Source of the DNA: Merdimonas faecigallinarum
GTDB taxonomy: Bacteria > Bacillota > Clostridia > Lachnospirales > Lachnospiraceae
NCBI GenBank assembly: GCA_019119285.1
Contig: DWXJ01000011.1
Coordinates: 1 to 64,000 of the forward strand
Reading direction: 5' to 3'
DNA length: 64,000 nucleotides
Numbering within the stretch: position 1 is the first letter of the stretch; each line of letters opens with the position of its first letter. The translations under genes and the position numbers were made by a program. The notes below the pieces were generated by a model that had not been told where the DNA came from, ran no database searches, and saw only the letters and a program-made list of their open reading frames with translations. Below, piece by piece: positions 34,622-43,429 of this stretch.

Positions 34622-35506
34622 CTACACTTCCATACTGAATACCCGGATCGCCTGTTTTACATTTTCCTTCATGGCCCGCACCGCGATCATCGGGATGTCG
34701 TGGAAAAATACATTTTCATCCGCGCCTTTCTGATCCATGGCCTCCTTCACCGCTTTTCCGCCGGCCAGAGTCATATAGGTATAATAATTGATCTTGCGGA
34801 TGCCGTTCTGAATGGCAGTCTGAAACTCCTCTTTGCTCAGGCCGGATCCCCCGTGCATGACAAAAGGAATGTCAATGGCCTGCCGGATTTTCGTGATCCG
34901 GTCCAGGTCCAGTACCGGCTTTTTCGTATAAATCCCATGGGTCGTTCCAAACGCAATGGCCAGCACGTCCACTTCTGTGCGCTCCACAAAATCCTTTGCG
35001 GTCGCGGGATCCGTGTACACGTCATCAGCGCTCTCATAAGAATCCAGCGTCTCTGCTTCTTCCGGAGATTCTGCCAGTCCCATATTGGAAGAGAAAATGT
35101 GTCCCAGCTCCGCCTCTACCGTTACGCCGACACTGTGGGCCAGCCGCACGATCTGGGCCGTTGCTCTTACATTGGTCTCATAATCTTCCGCGGAAGCATC
35201 CAGCATTACAGACGTAAATCCCAGGCGGATCGCCCGGATGCAGGCTTCCATGGAAGATCCGTGATCCAGGTGGACACACACCGGCACGCTTGCGTTTCTG
35301 GCTGCGTCCAGCATGATCACAGCCGCCTGTTCCATGGACAAAAACGGAGCATGGACTTCCGCATAATTTAAGATCACCCCGTGTCCCGTTTCTTCCGCGG
35401 CCTCCATAATGGCCATCAGGGATTCCAGATTGGACACATTAAACGCGCCCACCGCATAGCCGCCTTCTGACGCCGCTTTCATAAGTTCTTTTAACGAAAC
35501 TAACAT
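34622..35506 (-). CDS. Class II ketose-bisphosphate aldolase
   Basis: Zinc-dependent aldolase of 294 residues, in the fructose/tagatose-bisphosphate group. Zinc ligands appear in CVHLDHGSS, AELGHI, FGTTHGIY and MHGGSGL; the catalytic Asp precedes HG. It differs clearly from the second aldolase at 49.7 kb, which looks like the glycolytic enzyme. Pairing with a PfkB kinase suggests a dedicated sugar pathway (tagatose-, fructose- or inositol-derived). Thirty-one bases after the AIM24 gene. Confidence 0.9.
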   Translation of the reverse strand: MLVSLKELMKAASEGGYAVGAFNVSNLESLMAIMEAAEETGHGVILNYAEVHAPFLSMEQAAVIMLDAARNASVPVCVHLDHGSSMEACIRAIRLGFTSVMLDASAEDYETNVRATAQIVRLAHSVGVTVEAELGHIFSSNMGLAESPEEAETLDSYESADDVYTDPATAKDFVERTEVDVLAIAFGTTHGIYTKKPVLDLDRITKIRQAIDIPFVMHGGSGLSKEEFQTAIQNGIRKINYYTYMTLAGGKAVKEAMDQKGADENVFFHDIPMIAVRAMKENVKQAIRVFSMEV

Positions 35507-35537
35507 TGTGTGCTCCTCCTGTATTTCTGCTATTTTT

Positions 35538-36218
35538 TTAATTTCCTGTCGGCATGTAAGGTCTTAATACGCCTGCCACATTACTGAGCGGCATGGTCTG
35601 CAGCCAGATCCTTCCCGGGCCTGTGATCAGGGTATTGAAGATCCCCTCCCCGCCAAACAGCATATTTTTCACACCGGGAACACTCTTTACTTCCATGCTG
35701 CAGGTCGCTTCCATGGCCGCCAGATATCCGGTGTCCACCACGATCTGCTGGCCGGGAGCCAGATCGTATTCCACTACATGACCGTCAAACTCAGCAAACG
35801 CAATGCCCTGTCCGGACAGCTTTTGCATGATAAATCCCTCGCCGCCAAACAGGCCGGATGCGAATTTCTTGTTAAAGAATACAGACAGCTGGATGCCAGC
35901 CTCGCCTGCCAGGAATGAGCTCTTCTGGAAGATCATTTCCTTTCCGGGCGCAATCTCAAATGCCCGGACAGATCCCGGAAAACTGGATGCAAAAGCGATC
36001 ATTCCCTCGCCGCCCTGCGCCGTGTAAATATTCTGGAAAATATGCTCTCCTGCGAACATCCGGCCCAGTGCTTTGCCAATCCCGCCATTGCTGGTCGTTT
36101 CCATTTTCATATTCGGAGACATCCAGGACATGCTCCCACTCTCTGTGATCATCTTCTCGCCGCCCTCCAGCTGGCATACCACTACCGGCAGCGTGTCGCC
36201 TAAAATCTGATACTTCAT
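35538..36218 (-). CDS. AIM24 family protein (TIGR00266 type)
   Basis: A 226-residue beta-rich protein of the AIM24 family, with MITESGSMSWMSPNMKMETT, IFQNIYTAQ, the Gly-rich FGGEGFIMQKLSGQG and the closing GPGRIWLQTMPL. No signal or membrane segment. Biochemical role unknown; in bacteria these proteins form tryptophan-RNA-binding-like barrels. Probably first gene of the aldolase-kinase transcript. Confidence 0.85.
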   Translation of the reverse strand: MKYQILGDTLPVVVCQLEGGEKMITESGSMSWMSPNMKMETTSNGGIGKALGRMFAGEHIFQNIYTAQGGEGMIAFASSFPGSVRAFEIAPGKEMIFQKSSFLAGEAGIQLSVFFNKKFASGLFGGEGFIMQKLSGQGIAFAEFDGHVVEYDLAPGQQIVVDTGYLAAMEATCSMEVKSVPGVKNMLFGGEGIFNTLITGPGRIWLQTMPLSNVAGVLRPYMPTGN

Positions 36219-36270
36219 CTCTTTGCCCTCCTCGGATTATTTTTTGTCTGGGTAAATTACTATTACATTT

Positions 36271-36299
36271 ATCTTACTGGATTTTGCCCTGCCCGTAAA
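36271..36299 (-). promoter_or_regulatory. Probable promoter of AIM24-aldolase-kinase
   Basis: Minus strand TTTACG (36294-36299), 17 bp, TAAGAT (36271-36276), about 50 bp before the AIM24 start. Confidence 0.45.
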
Positions 36300-36344
36300 G
36301 CAAATGTAGCAAGATTTCACATTTCCTGCCATTTTCTTCATCGG

Positions 36345-37319
36345 CTACAGCCTCTGATTGAGAAACCGTGCGCCCAGGCCTAGGGCTTCAAAACTCTTCC
36401 CGTAGGTCCAGTTGAAAAATCCATGGAGCATCCCCTCCATCACATGACATTCCACAGGGACGCCGGCGTCTTCCAGCCTGGCCGCGTACATCAGCCCCTG
36501 ATCCAGCAGAGGGTCGCAGCCGGCCAGCACCAGGCAGGCAGGCGGAAGTCCGGTCAGGTCTTTGGCAAGAAGCGGGGACGCCAGCGGATCCTTTCTCTCT
36601 TCCTCTCTGTTAAAATAAGGCGCCATGGGATCATCCACGCAGCGGTAATCCAGGAAATGGCCCCGCCCGTAGAGTTCCTCCGACCGTGTCACCTCCTCCG
36701 CATAGTTGCATACCAGCGGATAGACCAGGAACTGTCTGCGGATCTTCGGGCCCTTCCGGTCTCTTGCCAGCATAGAGAGTACCGCCGCAAAATTTCCGCC
36801 GGAACTGTCGCCGCCCACATTAAGATTTTCCGGATCACCGCCGTACTCTTCCGCATGAGCCTCCGCCCATTTTAACGTCTCATAGGACTCTTCCAGTCCC
36901 TTCGGGAACCGAAACTCCGGAGCCAGGTGGTAATCCGGAGCCACCACGATCAGATTGCCCGCCATGCACAGGTAGCGGCACACATACTCATACACTTCAA
37001 TACTGTTAAACGAAAACGAGCCGCCATGGCAGTACACCAGCACGGGACGCTTTCCGGCCGCTTCCGGCGGCAGGTAGATCCGCACCCGGAACGGCCCGTT
37101 CCCAGAATCCAGCAGGACATCTTCTGTCAGCACACGCATCACCTGGGGATAACAGTTACATTTCCGGTAGGCAGCCGTCATAAGCGCCAGCGACTCATAA
37201 TCACTCTGCCGCCGCCAGGCCTTTTTGTGCTCCATATCCATCACCTGGGGAGCCATAATCTCCACCTCCGGCGCCACGGGGCCGTAGGATGGCTCCAGAT
37301 ACTTCCGGTAAATTGCCAT
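36345..37319 (-). CDS. Alpha/beta hydrolase, hormone-sensitive lipase-like esterase
   Basis: A 324-residue carboxylesterase-type hydrolase. The oxyanion motif CHGGSFSF, the nucleophile elbow GDSSGGN, an Asp in LAGCDPLLDQ and the His in MEGMLHGFFNW complete the HSL-family catalytic set. The start MAIYRKYLEP (ATG at 37319) has GGAGGTGG; longer in-frame starts lie inside the B3 palindrome. Substrate unknown. Confidence 0.88.
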   Translation of the reverse strand: MAIYRKYLEPSYGPVAPEVEIMAPQVMDMEHKKAWRRQSDYESLALMTAAYRKCNCYPQVMRVLTEDVLLDSGNGPFRVRIYLPPEAAGKRPVLVYCHGGSFSFNSIEVYEYVCRYLCMAGNLIVVAPDYHLAPEFRFPKGLEESYETLKWAEAHAEEYGGDPENLNVGGDSSGGNFAAVLSMLARDRKGPKIRRQFLVYPLVCNYAEEVTRSEELYGRGHFLDYRCVDDPMAPYFNREEERKDPLASPLLAKDLTGLPPACLVLAGCDPLLDQGLMYAARLEDAGVPVECHVMEGMLHGFFNWTYGKSFEALGLGARFLNQRL

Positions 37320-37339
37320 AATTCCACCTCCAGTACTTT

Positions 37340-37422
37340 CATTTAAGACGTAGACTTTTTGCAAAGGTCTACGTCCCAAATTGCATTTCACCCTGTACCC
37401 AATTGAATTTTACCCTGTACCC
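37340..37422. repeat. Palindromic element, family B, copy 3
   Basis: Arms ACGTAGAC/GTCTACGT (37348-37355 and 37367-37374) and the tail with two ACCCTGTACCC repeats to 37422. In the left arm GGGAC...CC is changed to AAGAC...CT, so the palindrome is imperfect; copy B4 has the same changes. The tail abuts the stop codon of the NSS symporter gene (37423). Confidence 0.88.
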
Positions 37423-38883
37423 TTATGCTTTCTCCCTCGCAAACGCACAGTAAATCACAAATGCCAGCAACAGTACGGCAAATGTCATCCAGCCTGCCAG
37501 CGTGGCGGTTCCCATGCCGCTGAACTTGTCATAATAACCTTTCAGATAGATAATTATAATGATCAGGGGAATCCCATAGGATACATAGCCTTTCAGCCAG
37601 CCCGGAAATTTCAGGCCTTTGCCGGCATTTGCTTCTGCCAGGAAGTTTTCCCAGCCCCAGCCATTTTTCCTGGTACAGAACAAAAGGTATCCCAGACTTC
37701 CCAGCGGGAGAAGGTTGTTAGATACAATAAAATCCTCCAGATCCATGATAGAGCTTCCCTCGCCCACAGGCTGAAATCCGGCCAGTACATTGAAACCGAG
37801 GATACACGGAATACTGAGCACCGTGATCAGGATCAGGCTTACAATGACGCTTTTTTTTCTTGACCAGCCAAGCATATCCATATCAAAAGAAATGATATTT
37901 TCAAACACAGCTACCAACGTGGTAAATGCCGCAAAAGTCAGGAAGAGGAAGAACAAAGCCCCCCAGAACCTGCCGCCCGGCATCTGCGCAAAAATGTTGG
38001 GGATGGTCAGGAAAATGAGGCTTGGCCCGGAACCCGGCTCAATTCCATAGGCAAAGCAGGTGGGAATAATGATGAAGCCAGCCATGGTGGCCACAAAAGT
38101 ATCCAGTACAGTAATGCTGAACGCTTCGCCAGTTAAACTCCGCTCTTTGTCGAGATAACTTCCAAAAATCATCATGGCTCCGATACCAATAGACAAAGTA
38201 AAAAACGCCTGACTCATGGCTCCGAAGATCACATTTCCAATGCCGATCTCCTGCATCCTTGCAAAATCCGGGATCAGATAAAAACGTACACCCGCGTCGG
38301 CCCCTTCCAGAAACACAGACCGCACCGCCAGAATCATCATAATGATCAGCAATGCCGACATCATAACCTTAGAGACCTTCTCAATTCCGTTCTGGATTCC
38401 AAACCAGCAGATGGCAAAACCCGCCAGAATCAGGAGAAAAGTCCAGAATCCCATCACCGGCGCATTTCCCATCATTTCCGCAAATCCGGCCTCTACCTCC
38501 TCGGGACCTGCTCCCGCAAAATCGCCGCGGATATTCCTGAAACAATAGTACAGCATCCAGCCCGCCACCGAAGTATAAAACATCATCAGCAGATAACTGC
38601 CAAGAATACCAATCCATTTTGTCCAGTGCCACTTTGTTCCTTTCGGTTCCAGCGTCTCGAAGACTTCCGCAACGCTGTAGTGGCTGGCCCGCCCCATGGC
38701 AAACTCGCACACCAGCACGGGAATCCCCATGATCAGCAGGAAGACCAGATAGATCAAAATAAACGCTGCCCCACCCATTTCTCCGCACAAATACGGAAAT
38801 TTCCATACATTTCCTATACCGATCGCACATCCGGCCGACACTAAAATAAAACCGATGCGCGACCCAAATTTTTCTCTCTCCAT
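37423..38883 (-). CDS. Sodium:neurotransmitter symporter family transporter
   Basis: LeuT-fold Na+-coupled amino acid transporter, 486 residues, about twelve transmembrane helices. The family signature GSRIGFILVSAGCAIGIGNVWKFPYL (here cited only in part) opens helix 1 with the unwound substrate and Na+ site; GIPVLVCEFAMGRAS follows. The start MEREKFGS (ATG at 38883) has AAGGAGAG. Amino acid specificity is not readable. Neighbouring genes are separated by family B elements, so it is probably its own transcription unit. Confidence 0.92.
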   Translation of the reverse strand: MEREKFGSRIGFILVSAGCAIGIGNVWKFPYLCGEMGGAAFILIYLVFLLIMGIPVLVCEFAMGRASHYSVAEVFETLEPKGTKWHWTKWIGILGSYLLMMFYTSVAGWMLYYCFRNIRGDFAGAGPEEVEAGFAEMMGNAPVMGFWTFLLILAGFAICWFGIQNGIEKVSKVMMSALLIIMMILAVRSVFLEGADAGVRFYLIPDFARMQEIGIGNVIFGAMSQAFFTLSIGIGAMMIFGSYLDKERSLTGEAFSITVLDTFVATMAGFIIIPTCFAYGIEPGSGPSLIFLTIPNIFAQMPGGRFWGALFFLFLTFAAFTTLVAVFENIISFDMDMLGWSRKKSVIVSLILITVLSIPCILGFNVLAGFQPVGEGSSIMDLEDFIVSNNLLPLGSLGYLLFCTRKNGWGWENFLAEANAGKGLKFPGWLKGYVSYGIPLIIIIIYLKGYYDKFSGMGTATLAGWMTFAVLLLAFVIYCAFAREKA

Positions 38884-38902
38884 AGTTCTCTCCTTCACAC
38901 TG

Positions 38903-38983
38903 TTTAAGACGTAGACTTTTTGCAAAGGTCTACGTCCCAATTTGCATTTCACCCTGTACCTAATTGAATTTTACCCTGTACCC
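38903..38983. repeat. Palindromic element, family B, copy 4
   Basis: Left arm TTTAAGACGTAGACTTTT and right arm with GGTCTACGTCCC, then two ACCCTGTACC repeats ending at 38983. It carries the same left-arm substitutions as copy B3. The xylB stop codon begins 5 bp beyond it. Confidence 0.88.
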
Positions 38984-38988
38984 GATGG

Positions 38989-40446
38989 CTAAAACAGGCC
39001 CTTCAACGCCGGGTAGAATTTCCGGAATTTTTCGTAGTGTCTGGCGTATTTTTCGACCAGTTCCGGCTCGGGTTCGATGGTGTCCACCACCCGGACCAGC
39101 TTCTCGGCTGCTTCTTCCACGCTGGCAAACACGCCGCAGCCTACGGCTGCCAGCATTGCCCCGCCAAGTCCCGGTCCTTCTTCGCTTTCGATCATGTCTA
39201 CCTTCAGGTTCATGACATTTGCGATGATCTGTTTCCAGAGTGTGCTTTTTGCCCCGCCGCCACAGATCCTGGTCCTGGTCAGCTGTACGCCCAGGCTTTT
39301 TGCCACCTCCAGGGAATCTCTGAGGGCGAATGCCACGCCCTCCAGCACGGCCTGGGTCATTTCTTCTCTGGTGGTGTCCATGGACATGCCGATGAAGCAG
39401 GCCCTGGCATCGGGATCGTTATGGGGCGACCGCTCGCCCATCAGATAAGGCAGGTAATACACGTGATTTTCCCCCAGCCTGCAGATCTTTTCCTGCTCCG
39501 CGCCATAATCCGCGGTCTTCAGGATCTCTTCCATCCACCATTTATTGCAGGCAGCCGCGCTCAGCATGCAGCCCATCAGATGGTAATACCCATCCGCGTG
39601 GGCAAAGGAATGCAGTGCATTATGCCGGTCCACGCCAAATGTCCTGCTGGAAATGAAAATGGTCCCGGAGGTCCCAAGGGAAATATTGCACCGCCCGTCG
39701 CCCACGGTTCCGGTTCCCACGGCCGCAGCCGCATTGTCCCCGGCTCCCGCCACGATCTTCACCTGATTGGACAGCCCCAGCTCTTTTGCCAGCCTGGGCT
39801 TCAAAGTCCCCACCGCCTCATAGCTTTCAAACAGTTTCGGCAGCTGTTCCTCGCGGACATGGCAGATCTCCATCATTTCCTTTGACCAGCATTTATGCTC
39901 CACATCCAGAAGCAGCATGCCCGACGCGTCCGAATAATCAGTGCAGTGGACGCCGCTTAACCGGTAGGACAGATAGTCCTTGGGGAGCATGATCTTTGCG
40001 ATTTTCGCGAAATGCTCCGGCTCCTCTTCCTGCATCCATAAAAGCTTGGGCGCCGTAAATCCCGCAAATGCAATATTTGCCGTATATTTTGACAGGGTCT
40101 CTTTTCCGATCACCTGATTGAGATATTCCGTCTGCTTCGCGGTGCGTCCGTCATTCCAGAGGATGGCCGGACGGATCACCTGATCGCAGCCGTCCAGGAC
40201 CACCAGCCCGTGCATCTGTCCGCCGCAGCCAATGCCGGCCACCTCGCGCTTCTCCACTCCCTCTGTCAGTTCCCGGATCCCTTCCAGAGTCTTCTCATAC
40301 CAGTCCTTTGGATTTTGCTCCGACCATCCCGGATGCGGGAAATACAAAGGGTATTCTTTTGATACCACCCGGTGGATCGTCCCCTTTTCATCCATCAGAA
40401 GAAGCTTGACCGCCGATGTTCCCAGATCAATACCGATAAAATACAT
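38989..40446 (-). CDS. xylB: Xylulokinase (FGGY family)
   Basis: Phosphorylates D-xylulose to xylulose-5-P. The 485-residue FGGY kinase has GIDLGTSAVKLLLMDEKG at the N-terminus, the substrate block GCGGQMHGLVVLD, NISLGTSGTIFIS (phosphate loop) and GGGAKSTLWKQIIANV. Start MYFIGIDLG (ATG at 40446) has a GGAGGAAGG box. No xylA is in the window; the product could enter through rpe at 14 kb. Confidence 0.92.
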   Translation of the reverse strand: MYFIGIDLGTSAVKLLLMDEKGTIHRVVSKEYPLYFPHPGWSEQNPKDWYEKTLEGIRELTEGVEKREVAGIGCGGQMHGLVVLDGCDQVIRPAILWNDGRTAKQTEYLNQVIGKETLSKYTANIAFAGFTAPKLLWMQEEEPEHFAKIAKIMLPKDYLSYRLSGVHCTDYSDASGMLLLDVEHKCWSKEMMEICHVREEQLPKLFESYEAVGTLKPRLAKELGLSNQVKIVAGAGDNAAAAVGTGTVGDGRCNISLGTSGTIFISSRTFGVDRHNALHSFAHADGYYHLMGCMLSAAACNKWWMEEILKTADYGAEQEKICRLGENHVYYLPYLMGERSPHNDPDARACFIGMSMDTTREEMTQAVLEGVAFALRDSLEVAKSLGVQLTRTRICGGGAKSTLWKQIIANVMNLKVDMIESEEGPGLGGAMLAAVGCGVFASVEEAAEKLVRVVDTIEPEPELVEKYARHYEKFRKFYPALKGLF

Positions 40447-40520
40447 AGCCTTCCTTCCTCCTTTTCCTTTTGTCATTCACATTCTGATTCTTATTTTACC
40501 ATAAAGAACCGCTGTCAGCA

Positions 40521-40550
40521 AAAGAAAAAGCCAGGGCTCACTGCCCCGGC
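40521..40550 (-). terminator. Terminator after the DUF2238-like gene
   Basis: Minus-strand hairpin GCCGGGG/CCCTGGC (40530-40550, 7-bp stem with one G-U) followed by TTTTTCTTT, 18 bp past the stop. Confidence 0.8.
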
Positions 40551-40567
40551 CAGTACCATTTTGAGAA

Positions 40568-41422
40568 TCACTTCTGCTCTTCTGTTTTCTCCATTTCTTG
40601 TGCTTTCTCCAGAAAATCCGCGTCCTTACTCTTAAGCCTCGGGATAAACTTACGGGCCAGTTTCCCTTTCCCCCGGCTTTTCACATAAAAATAACCGATC
40701 ACGGAAAACACCACCGCCCCGATGAAATTGACAAACAGGTCGTTCATGGTATCCAAAAGCCCGATATCCAGGTAGCCGCCCAGCCCCAGTTCCTTTCCGT
40801 TCACGATCACCTCAGTGATGTTTTCCACAGGAACCGGAATATTGCTGTGCGTCGGATCCAGCATCACGGAAGAAAATCCGTGGATGATCGTGTCTTTCTG
40901 CATGTCCATGCCAAAAAACCGGTCCATGGCACATTCGAAAAATTCCCACAGCACGCCCACTGTCATGGAAAAACAAAATGCCACGATCGCCAGGAATACC
41001 GGCGACAGCTGGATAGAAAATTTCTTGCTCCGGTTCAGAATATCCACCAGCGCAAATCCGATGGCCGCCATCAAAAATCCATTAATCGTATGAAGCACCG
41101 TGTCCCAGAACGGAAATTTAATGTAATAAGACTGGATCTCTCCCAGGATCTCTGCGGCAAAAATAAAGATCAGGATCGTGATCTCCAGCGCGGTCGGCAG
41201 CTCGATCTTCAGGTTGATCTGGATCAGGCTTGGCATGATCAACAGCACCAGGGTCAGGGCGCACAAAAACACATTTTCATAGTTCCGGTTAAAAATCTGC
41301 AGGATCATCATCACGATGACCAGCGCCCGCAGCGTCACATACACGAGAAAGGAGCTTTTGTGCTCTCTGAGTTCCATGTGCAGCGCTTTCCCCATCACGT
41401 GCAGTCGTTTCTTTAATTTCAT
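40568..41422 (-). CDS. Integral membrane protein, DUF2238/YjdF-like
   Basis: A 284-residue protein with about seven hydrophobic segments and basic ends. Recognisable blocks are FWDTVLHTINGFLMAAIGFA, VGVLWEFFECAMDRFF and LLDTMNDLFVNFIGA; Asp, His and Glu placed in or near the membrane recall DUF2238 proteins. The assignment is by motif memory and moderately sure. It lies 39 bp after the suf gene and may be in its transcript. Function unknown. Confidence 0.65.
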   Translation of the reverse strand: MKLKKRLHVMGKALHMELREHKSSFLVYVTLRALVIVMMILQIFNRNYENVFLCALTLVLLIMPSLIQINLKIELPTALEITILIFIFAAEILGEIQSYYIKFPFWDTVLHTINGFLMAAIGFALVDILNRSKKFSIQLSPVFLAIVAFCFSMTVGVLWEFFECAMDRFFGMDMQKDTIIHGFSSVMLDPTHSNIPVPVENITEVIVNGKELGLGGYLDIGLLDTMNDLFVNFIGAVVFSVIGYFYVKSRGKGKLARKFIPRLKSKDADFLEKAQEMEKTEEQK

Positions 41423-41461
41423 AGATTCCTCTTCTCTTCTGTCAAAAAACTACATAGCCTC

Positions 41462-42409
41462 TTAATTTAAAAAGTTTTCGATGATCACGCCTTCTGCCTC
41501 TTCCTCTGTCATGCCCAGCGTCCGAAGCTTGATCAGCTGTTCATCGTTAATCCTTCCGATAGCCGCCTCATGAATGATGGCCGCGTCCAGATGTCTGGCG
41601 TTAATCTCGGGGATCGAGCTGACCTCCGCATGATCCATAATGATCGAATCACACTGTACATGGGCGTGGCATTTCGCATTGCCCACAGCCTTGGGATGAA
41701 AGATCTGTTTTGAAGTTCCTTTGGCAACAGACCGGGAAATGATCTGTGCAGAGCTTCCCTCTCCGTCCAGATCCACCTCCATGTTGGATTCCGCTGTCTG
41801 CTGGTCGTGGGTCATCAGCTTCTCCAGCACATACAGCTTTGCGCCGGCTCCCAGATGGACGTCTGTTTCCCGCAGCGTAGAATCCACGCCCTTGATCTGG
41901 GCCGTGTCCAATGTAAATACAGAGTCTTCCTCCATATAGATCTTTGTCACAGGGTTCAGGACCTTTGCTCCGGTTCCCTCGCCCTCTCCATAGTGCTTTT
42001 CTTCATAGCGCACATTTGCGCCTTTTCCCACATGAAAGGAATGGATCCCGTCATGGCGGCTCTCATTGCAGCCGCTGTTATGGATCCCGCAGCCGGCCAC
42101 AATGGTCACATCCGCGCCATCTGCAATATAAAAATCATTGTACACAATATCTGTCATACCGGAAGCGTCTACCACCACAGGAATATGCACCTGCTCGCCC
42201 TTCGTCTCCGCGTCAATATACACGTCGATCCCCGGCTTGTCCTCTTTTTTACGGATCTTGATATGCTCGCTGTCCCCGTGGCAGAGCGCGACCCCATTGT
42301 GGCGCAGGTTAAATGCACCCTCCTGGGAAAATCCATTTCCATTGTCAATCTGTTTTAAAATCTGTTCCGTGATCCGGTCCAGTTTTGCCTGGTCGATTGT
42401 CTGTTCCAT
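41462..42409 (-). CDS. SufB/SufD-type Fe-S cluster scaffold protein
   Basis: Right-handed beta-helix protein of the SufB/SufD family, 315 residues, shorter than classical SufB. Start MEQTIDQAKL (ATG at 42409) has AGGAGGAGA. Typical strands include VTIVAGCGIHNSG, RYEEKHYGEGEG and the conserved end HEAAIGRINDEQLIKLRTLG. With SufC upstream it forms the minimal SufC-SufBD pair found in anaerobes, where one B/D protein probably replaces both. It should assemble Fe-S clusters in the cytoplasm. Confidence 0.88.
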   Translation of the reverse strand: MEQTIDQAKLDRITEQILKQIDNGNGFSQEGAFNLRHNGVALCHGDSEHIKIRKKEDKPGIDVYIDAETKGEQVHIPVVVDASGMTDIVYNDFYIADGADVTIVAGCGIHNSGCNESRHDGIHSFHVGKGANVRYEEKHYGEGEGTGAKVLNPVTKIYMEEDSVFTLDTAQIKGVDSTLRETDVHLGAGAKLYVLEKLMTHDQQTAESNMEVDLDGEGSSAQIISRSVAKGTSKQIFHPKAVGNAKCHAHVQCDSIIMDHAEVSSIPEINARHLDAAIIHEAAIGRINDEQLIKLRTLGMTEEEAEGVIIENFLN

Positions 42410-42422
42410 CTGTCGTCTCCTC

Positions 42423-43145
42423 CTATTCTCGGTCCATACATACGCAGCTCTCACCCTTATCCAGGAGAGTGGGCAGGATCTCGTCTCTTGGCCCGATCGC
42501 CGCGATCTTGCCGCCTTCGATCACCATGATCCGGTCCGCCATCTGGATGATTCTCTCCTGATGTGAGATCAGGATCAGGCTTTCTTCCTTTTTCTGATGG
42601 ATCTTTTCAAACTGCTGGATCAGCATGGAAAAACTCCACAGATCAATGCCTGCCTCCGGCTCGTCGAAAATGCACAATTTATGATGTCTGGCAAGAACGG
42701 TGGCAATCTCCAGCCGCTTCATCTCGCCTCCGGACAATGTACCGTCTACTTCTCTTTTGATATACTCTCTGGCGCATAAGCCTACCGCGCTTAGCATCTT
42801 GCAGCACTCCGGCTCGGAAAGCTCTCTTCCCGCAGCCAGGGAAAGCAGTTTATTGACCGTCATTCCTTTAAATCTTGGCGGCTGCTGAAACGCGAAGCCG
42901 ATCCCTGCGCCTGCCCGGTGATCGATGTCATAACCGGTAATATCTTCTCCATCCAGAAAGATCTGTCCGCCGTCAGCTTTTTCAATTCCCATCAGCACCT
43001 TGGCAAGCGTAGATTTTCCGCCGCCGTTGGGGCCGGTGATCACCAGCATCTCGCCGTCCTGTACCTGAAAACTTATATTCTCAACAATGCTTCTTTCCAC
43101 TCCATTTTCATGGACATTAAATGTCAGATTTTTTACTTCCAGCAT
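42423..43145 (-). CDS. sufC: SufC-like Fe-S assembly ATPase
   Basis: Soluble ABC-type ATPase, 240 residues, partner of the SufBD protein 13 bp downstream. Start MLEVKNLTFNV (ATG at 43145) has AAAGGAGCGG. Walker A GPNGGGKST, Q-loop FAFQQPPRFKG, signature LSGGEMKR and Walker B LCIFDEPEAGID are present; the EPEAGID variant is typical of SufC. Promoter and a probable operator lie at 43189-43226. Confidence 0.92.
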   Translation of the reverse strand: MLEVKNLTFNVHENGVERSIVENISFQVQDGEMLVITGPNGGGKSTLAKVLMGIEKADGGQIFLDGEDITGYDIDHRAGAGIGFAFQQPPRFKGMTVNKLLSLAAGRELSEPECCKMLSAVGLCAREYIKREVDGTLSGGEMKRLEIATVLARHHKLCIFDEPEAGIDLWSFSMLIQQFEKIHQKKEESLILISHQERIIQMADRIMVIEGGKIAAIGPRDEILPTLLDKGESCVCMDRE

Positions 43146-43188
43146 CTTTTTTCCGCTCCTTTTAAACCTCTTCTTTTCCACAAAGCAC

Positions 43189-43217
43189 ATTATATCCTCT
43201 TTTCCCCAGATATTCAA
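43189..43217 (-). promoter_or_regulatory. Promoter of sufC-sufBD
   Basis: The minus strand has TTGAAT (43212-43217), 17 bp, TATAAT (43189-43194), 44 bp before the sufC start. Confidence 0.75.
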
Positions 43218-43226
43218 GCCGGGGAA
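43202..43226. promoter_or_regulatory. Possible operator overlapping the suf -35
   Basis: Inverted repeat TTCCCC (43202-43207) and GGGGAA (43221-43226) with 13 bp between, centred on the -35 box. The placement suits a repressor site; the regulator is not identified. Confidence 0.4.
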
Positions 43227-43292
43227 TGACAATCCTCCGCTATAAAAAAAGAACCGCAACCCCCGATGCAAGATCAGAAATCACGATCCTAA

Positions 43293-43372
43293 TGCGGATG
43301 ACAGGAATCGAACCTGCACACCGAAGTACTAGATCCTAAGTCTAGCGCGTCTGCCAGTTCCGCCACATCCGC
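43293..43372 (-). tRNA. tRNA-Leu (UAG)
   Basis: Seven-base-pair acceptor stem GCGGATG/CATCCGC, anticodon stem CTAGA/TCTAG with loop CTTAGGA (anticodon UAG), an 11-base variable arm and T-arm GGTTCGATTCC. CCA is not encoded. A terminator separates it from the other six tRNAs. Confidence 0.93.
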
Positions 43373-43381
43373 CCATGGTAT

Positions 43382-43417
43382 CAAAAGAGCGGAAACCTCT
43401 GGTTCAAGGAATCCGCT
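43382..43417 (-). terminator. Terminator inside the tRNA array, after tRNA-Lys
   Basis: Hairpin with arms AGCGGA (43388-43393) and TCCGCT (43412-43417), inner AGG/CCT pairs, followed on the minus strand by CTTTTG. It should end most transcripts before tRNA-Leu. Confidence 0.55.
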
Positions 43418-43429
43418 GTTTTCATAAAA

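Noticed and set aside
37320..37391. Longer N-terminus of the esterase beginning MKCNLGRRPLQK
   Set aside because: These codons are the family B palindrome; the same peptide would also begin the NSS symporter frame at 38952. The internal ATG with GGAGGTGG is the real start.
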